Assembly (NCBI RefSeq): GCF_018449515.1
Contig: NZ_JAAVUQ010000007.1
Location: 1 to 64,000 of the forward strand
Reading direction: 5' to 3'
DNA from: Caballeronia sp. dw_19
GTDB lineage: Bacteria; Pseudomonadota; Gammaproteobacteria; Burkholderiales; Burkholderiaceae
DNA: 64,000 bases
Each line of letters opens with the position of its first letter. Within the stretch, counting starts at the first letter, position 1. The position numbers and the translations under genes were made by a program. Below the pieces are notes generated by a model. It saw nothing but the letters and a program-made list of their open reading frames with translations, made no database searches and was not told where the DNA came from. Shown piece after piece: positions 60,504 through 64,000 of this stretch.

Positions 60504-61219
60504 AAGGGCCGCCTGAGCGATTGCGGCTGGGCATCGGAATTAAACATCAGGGAATCATGTCGTGCCGACGGCGCGATCGGATCATCCATCGCGATTTGAA
60601 AAATGGCGGACCAGAAAATAGGCATGCGGTTGGATGATCCTTAAAGCAGCGTCATTAGCTCTGCGCGTGCGGCTCAACGCAATCTCCGGCTCGATATAAC
60701 CGGGACACCGATCGCGGTCGCACCCTCATTCTCCAGCACAATGATGTCAAACACGCTGCGATGCGTCTCGACAAACGCAGGCTTGCCTTTCAGCAACAAG
60801 CCGATGGGTTCTGCGCATTGCCAATAAGAACATGTTCAGGATGGGATTGCCCGCGACCTCGTGAGACGGCGCTGAATCCTGCTGCGATTCATGCCTCGTG
60901 CGACGGTTAAGCTTACAGCGCACGAGCGTTCGCCGCCCCGCGCTTCGATTAGCCTGGAAGTCCTCGCGTCACAGAACGGTCGTCTGACCCGCGTAGCTTC
61001 ACAACGTGCCCCGTTCGAATGTTTTTATGTTCCCGCTTCAACACTCCACTGCCACGTTCAGCGCATGCTCACGTGTGAGGATCGGAACGAACGTGCCGAT
61101 TATCCGAGTGCTGGCCTGCCGCTTTTAATTATGTGCCCAGCGCGGAAAATTAATATTTTTGATCGGCGAATGGTGGGGCTAGAGTTAGCGAAGCTCGACA
61201 ATCAATGAAAGGAGATGCA
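60504..61219. other. Intergenic region with a possible gene remnant
   Basis: About 715 bases with no convincing full gene. On the minus strand, roughly 60674-60820, an open run reads PIGLLLKGKPAFVETHRSVF then DIIVLENEGATAIGVPVI and stops; it looks protein-like but lacks a start and I cannot name the family. AT-rich stretches near 61140-61160 precede the next gene and may hold its promoter. Confidence 0.4.
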
Positions 61220-61453
61220 ATGGTCTTTTATCACCATGGTGCGGCTATTCAACCGTCGGTAACAAGACTAGGCAACACGTTTCTCGCACGCGCTTCCATC
61301 CTGGAGGAAGATGGCGAAGCGACCTCTCTTGGCAATCTTGGACAGTTCGCCAATCGTGACTGTGCCTTCGAGTTTGCTGTGCGTAGCGCCACAGCGTTCG
61401 TAGATGGCGAGCCCTTGCCACGGTCTCCGTTTGAGCAACCACGAACCAAATAA
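61220..61453 (+). CDS. Small hypothetical protein, 77 residues
   Basis: ATG 61220 has AAAGGAG with five-base spacing. The sequence MVFYHHGAAIQPSVTRLGNT, then FLARASILEEDGEATSLGNLGQFANRDCAFEFAVRSATAFVDG, resembles the small stress-type proteins common in Burkholderia (HYKGYxIxPSVxRxGxxFxARAxI pattern). No membrane part. Function unknown. Confidence 0.72.
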   Translation: MVFYHHGAAIQPSVTRLGNTFLARASILEEDGEATSLGNLGQFANRDCAFEFAVRSATAFVDGEPLPRSPFEQPRTK

Positions 61454-61698
61454 ACCGAGAGGCAGCCGCTCAGGTTTCGCTTGGCGCCAGAGACATTCAG
61501 TAAAACGTTATTGCGCATCCGAACGAGGTATGCAGAAAGTACAGAAATGGCTGGCGCAGAACCGAAGGATCATTGGTTCGGCCCCAGCCAGATCGACCGC
61601 CAGAAGGCAGGCTCTGCGCGTTCAAGATCGCCGCCAGCTCGTTAGGTCCTGTTCAACGTCTGCTGCACAAGAAGTATTGGACGAGCAGCGTGCGCATG

Positions 61699-62184
61699 CT
61701 ATTGCATCGACAAGGAACCTGCGTCGCCTTTCATCCTCAACACGGCGGCTTGAGCCGGCGCTGCGAGGTTTTGCTCGGCAAGGCTGGCCTTAAGCACGGT
61801 GACCTGGTTTTCAGTTCCCTGATCGAAGTCTGCATCGAGTTCGCTGATGCGACGGTTGTACCAGTTGACCACGCAGGCCTTGTCCTTGCAGTTGTGCTGA
61901 CGCCACTGCCACTGCTTGACGCGGTCGTCTTCAAAGGCTGCTGTGTCGGGCGTAACGTCTTTTGCGCGCTTGTAGGAGATCGCCAGCTTGTCGTCGAGAG
62001 ACGATAGTTCTGGATCGTTGCAAACGAGCTTTTCCGAGCTTGAGACCTTCTTGCCGCAATGAAAGCTTGCGGCCTGAGCGGATCCGGAAAAACCGCCGCC
62101 CAACAGCAGTAACGCCAGCGTGGCGGTCCCGGCAGCACGCCTCATGCTGAACAGTTTCGATTTCAATTTTCCTGACTTGGTCAT
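61699..62184 (-). CDS. LprI-like (DUF1311) secreted protein
   Basis: 161 residues. After a signal peptide (ATLALLLLGGGFSGSAQAA) the mature part begins SFHCGKKVSSSEKLVCNDPELSSLDDKLAISYKRA, the lysozyme-inhibitor LprI N-terminal pattern with paired Cys, then QWQWRQHNCKDKACVVNWYNRRISELD. It is probably periplasmic and may inhibit lysozyme or act as a structural protein. ATG 62184 gives a long n-region; ATG 62145 would shorten it. Confidence 0.82.
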   Translation of the reverse strand: MTKSGKLKSKLFSMRRAAGTATLALLLLGGGFSGSAQAASFHCGKKVSSSEKLVCNDPELSSLDDKLAISYKRAKDVTPDTAAFEDDRVKQWQWRQHNCKDKACVVNWYNRRISELDADFDQGTENQVTVLKASLAEQNLAAPAQAAVLRMKGDAGSLSMQ

Positions 62185-62630
62185 TCCTGCCCCCGTTGAT
62201 CCATCGTTGAAGTTGCGTTGATCGAACACGATGCCTTCCATTCGCTCGGCTAAGTTTTTTGAGCAGTAGCCTTGAAACGAACGGTCGCGCGCCGACTCCC
62301 CGAAGCATGTCTGATGACGCGTAAATGTTCGCGTTTCATCGCTCGCGTTTCCGATATCTGTCGCCAGGTGTGGTTCGCCGTCGCCGATGCGAGAGCGGTT
62401 CTTGGGCGCATGCCTGTGGGCTGAGTTCGTTAAGGGGATGATCCTAGTTTTTAAGCGAACGAACCGATCGAAAAGGAGGCGACCTTCTCAAGGCCTTACG
62501 CAATATTTCACGCGTGTGTGTGGGGATTTTTTCGTCTTTTATTTGGATCCGCCACAACCGGCACGGCACTAGTCCGAGACTAAGATCGCCTTTCCTCGAC
62601 CCGATAGCGGTTTGGGCTAATATGCCGGGG
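62185..62630. other. Intergenic region
   Basis: About 450 bases between the LprI-like gene and repeat element B. I see no gene; the 61-codon frame at 62387-62572 has no feature. The promoter of the LprI gene should be near 62190-62260. Confidence 0.4.
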
Positions 62631-62631
62631 G

Positions 62632-63590
62632 GGCGGTTTTGGGGTTGGTGATCGGGGTCTATGCCGGGGTGGTCGGTTCTGGGGTTAGCGGTCGGGATCT
62701 ATGCCGGGTTGCTGCTTTCAGTGTTAGTGGTCTGCGAGAGTCGGATTTTCTCTTTATCACTATTAGCCACTGTGCGTGGCGGCACGTCATTTCTTTGTCC
62801 AAAGCGACAAAGAAACGAAGCAAAGAAAACGCTTTTAAACCACGCTACCCTAAGTGTCCACAGCGTGCAGTTTCTATTCATAGGTGCCCCAAAAGCACGG
62901 TGCTCGCCAGAGCGAAGTATGTTTGAAACCCTCCTTCTCGCGAATCCTGACACGAACACGCTTCGCCCCGTACGCTCTCGGGCAAGCACAATTGCTAAGG
63001 AACCCGCACGGCCTTACGGGTATTTACGGCTGCGGTTCTTTGACAGGTTAGCTACCTGGTCTGTGCGACCGTATTCATAGGCCACAGCTTCATGCGTGTT
63101 TGTGTTTACTACTTCCCTTTTTTTGAATTGGCTGCGCGTTCTGTACAGCTATTTTCGTCGGTTACGGCCTTACTCATTCTGCAGCATTGTTTCTTGGCGA
63201 GTTGGCTACATGGTTCGTTATGCGTAAAAATTCGGTGGGTGGTTCACGCGGATAGCGCGGGGTGGTCCTTGGGCAGGTTCAATCACTGGTGGCGAAGCGT
63301 GTGGGTATCGGTGTTCGGAGAAAGAGGGGTTCACACATCCGTGGCTCTGGCGAGCACCGTGCTTTTGGGGCACCTATGAATGAAAACTGCACGCTGTGGA
63401 CACTTAGGGTAGAGCGGTTAAAGCGCTTTCTTTGCTTCGTTTCTTTGTCGCTTTGGACAAAGAAATGACGTGCCGCCACGCACAGTGGCTAATAGTGATA
63501 AAGAGAAAATCCGACTCTTGCAGACCACTAACACTGAAAGCAGCAACCCGGCATTGACCCCGACCGCTAACGCCGAAAGCATCAACCCCG
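62632..63590. repeat. Repeat element copy B (inverted relative to copy A)
   Basis: The body is the reverse complement of copy A (about 0.9 kb, same arms, same 330-400-base core). Left arm starts with GGGGTTAGCGGTCGGGATC-like units then GGTCTGCGAGAG; the right arm is its complement ending near CTTGCAGACCACTAACACTG. A stem-loop of TTTCTTTGTC/GACAAAGAAA lies in both arms. The core open frame of 95 codons (63092-63379) is shared with A, but with 10 amino acid differences, which argues against it being a protein. Its flanks carry the same G-rich units. Confidence 0.8.
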
Positions 63591-63796
63591 CCCACTACCC
63601 CCAAGAACCGACCACCCGCCATAAACCCCGACCACTAACACCGAAAGCAGCGCCCCCTGCCCATCGAGCGCCAGCAGACCATCCCCCAGTGCGAACGAAA
63701 ACCAATCCCCCAATAACCTGCAAAAACCTCCGCGAACGCCAACGCGGAACCTGCCGATCATGCACCCTACGACCGCCCCTCCACCCAAGCCAGGCA
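63591..63796. other. Flank between repeat copy B and dmsC
   Basis: C-rich units (CCCCGACCACTAAC-type) followed by GTGCGAACGAAAACCAATCC, which matches the start of the window. No gene is visible. Confidence 0.45.
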
Positions 63797-64000
63797 TCAT
63801 CCCACTCGCGCGTAATAAAGGTTCTGCGGATGCTTCGCCTCGGCGAAGAAGAACCATCGTTCCGCCACCAGACCGGCGTACTGCACGAGACACGCCGCAG
63901 CCAGCAGGACAACAGAAATGCCGATCGAATGCACGCCCGCGCCCAACGCCATCAGCACGACGGGCGCCACGAACGCCGCCACAAGAAATCCCCACTTGAC
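63797..64000 (-). CDS. dmsC: DmsC-like membrane anchor, C-terminal part (cut by window edge)
   Basis: The last 67 residues are visible; the gene continues beyond 64000. The sequence VKWGFLVAAFVAPVVLMALG then an LVAERWFFFAEAKHPQNLYYA motif is the C-terminus of the DmsC/NrfD-like anchor of a molybdopterin oxidoreductase (dimethyl sulfoxide reductase class). DmsA- and DmsB-type genes are expected just outside the window. Substrate cannot be told from this piece. Confidence 0.85.
   Translation of the reverse strand, partial: VKWGFLVAAFVAPVVLMALGAGVHSIGISVVLLAAACLVQYAGLVAERWFFFAEAKHPQNLYYARVG

Noticed and set aside
60640..60830. Protein-like run on the minus strand as a gene
   Set aside because: No start codon with ribosome-binding site and no family assignment; noted only as a possible remnant.
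62661..63080. 139-codon open frame in repeat copy B
   Set aside because: Same reason: the frame follows the repeat arm and core, and copies differ mainly by amino-acid-changing substitutions.

Overview
The window is a high-GC chromosomal segment that looks like a Burkholderiaceae genome of the Paraburkholderia/Caballeronia type. This rests on gene content and order (tesA divergent from ybbA, tRNA-Asp beside ppiD, a BaeSR-like pair) and on the protein families; no 16S gene or other decisive taxonomic marker is present. Most genes lie on the minus strand in long, tightly overlapping operons.

Layout. 0-6 kb holds housekeeping genes: an ABC ATPase (ybbA) divergent from a GDSL esterase (tesA), a small lipoprotein, ppiD, tRNA-Asp(GTC) and an MFS anion symporter. 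6.2-24.5 kb is an aryl-polyene-type lipid pigment locus. Sixteen minus-strand genes overlap almost continuously: chain-length factor, PlsC-like acyltransferase, two acyl carrier proteins, membrane protein, acyl-activating ligase fused to a hotdog dehydratase, glycosyltransferase fused to an LpxL-like acyltransferase, aromatic amino acid ammonia-lyase, thioesterase, LolA-like protein, MMPL exporter, ketosynthase, dehydratase, ketoreductase and two more ketosynthases. A divergent pair, a methyltransferase and a flavin enzyme with halogenase-type motifs, sits at its downstream end. The logical flow is: ammonia-lyase makes an aryl acrylate, the ligase loads it on an ACP, KS/KR/DH enzymes extend the polyene, acyltransferases place it on a lipid or sugar, and LolA/MMPL move it to the outer membrane.

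25-41 kb holds a polysaccharide deacetylase, a nickel permease and a complete [NiFe]-hydrogenase operon. The operon has small and large subunits of the high-affinity group 1h type (3Cys-1Asp proximal cluster), a NifU-like protein without cysteines, three conserved accessory proteins of unknown function, a maturation protease, an overlooked 34-residue membrane peptide, and hypF, hypC, a SIS-domain gene, hypD, hypE, hypA and hypB.

42-63 kb holds two tandem family-9 glycosyltransferases, a response regulator with a degenerate receiver, a BaeSR-like two-component system, and a complete D-erythronate/L-threonate catabolic operon (GntR, ltnD, otnK, otnC, otnI, denD). After these come a DMT permease, small hypotheticals, an MFS/LysR pseudogene scar, a GT2 and YbhN-like flippase pair, and an LprI-like protein. 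A dmsC gene is cut by the right edge.

Two inverted copies of a roughly 0.9-kb non-coding element, each capped by about 0.2-kb inverted arms and flanked by G-rich imperfect tandem repeats, lie at about 45.0-45.9 and 62.6-63.6 kb. The flank of a probable third copy begins the window. This repeat family is the least explained structure here; the ammonia-lyase/halogenase-like polyene locus and the hydrogenase accessory genes are the most interesting coding systems.
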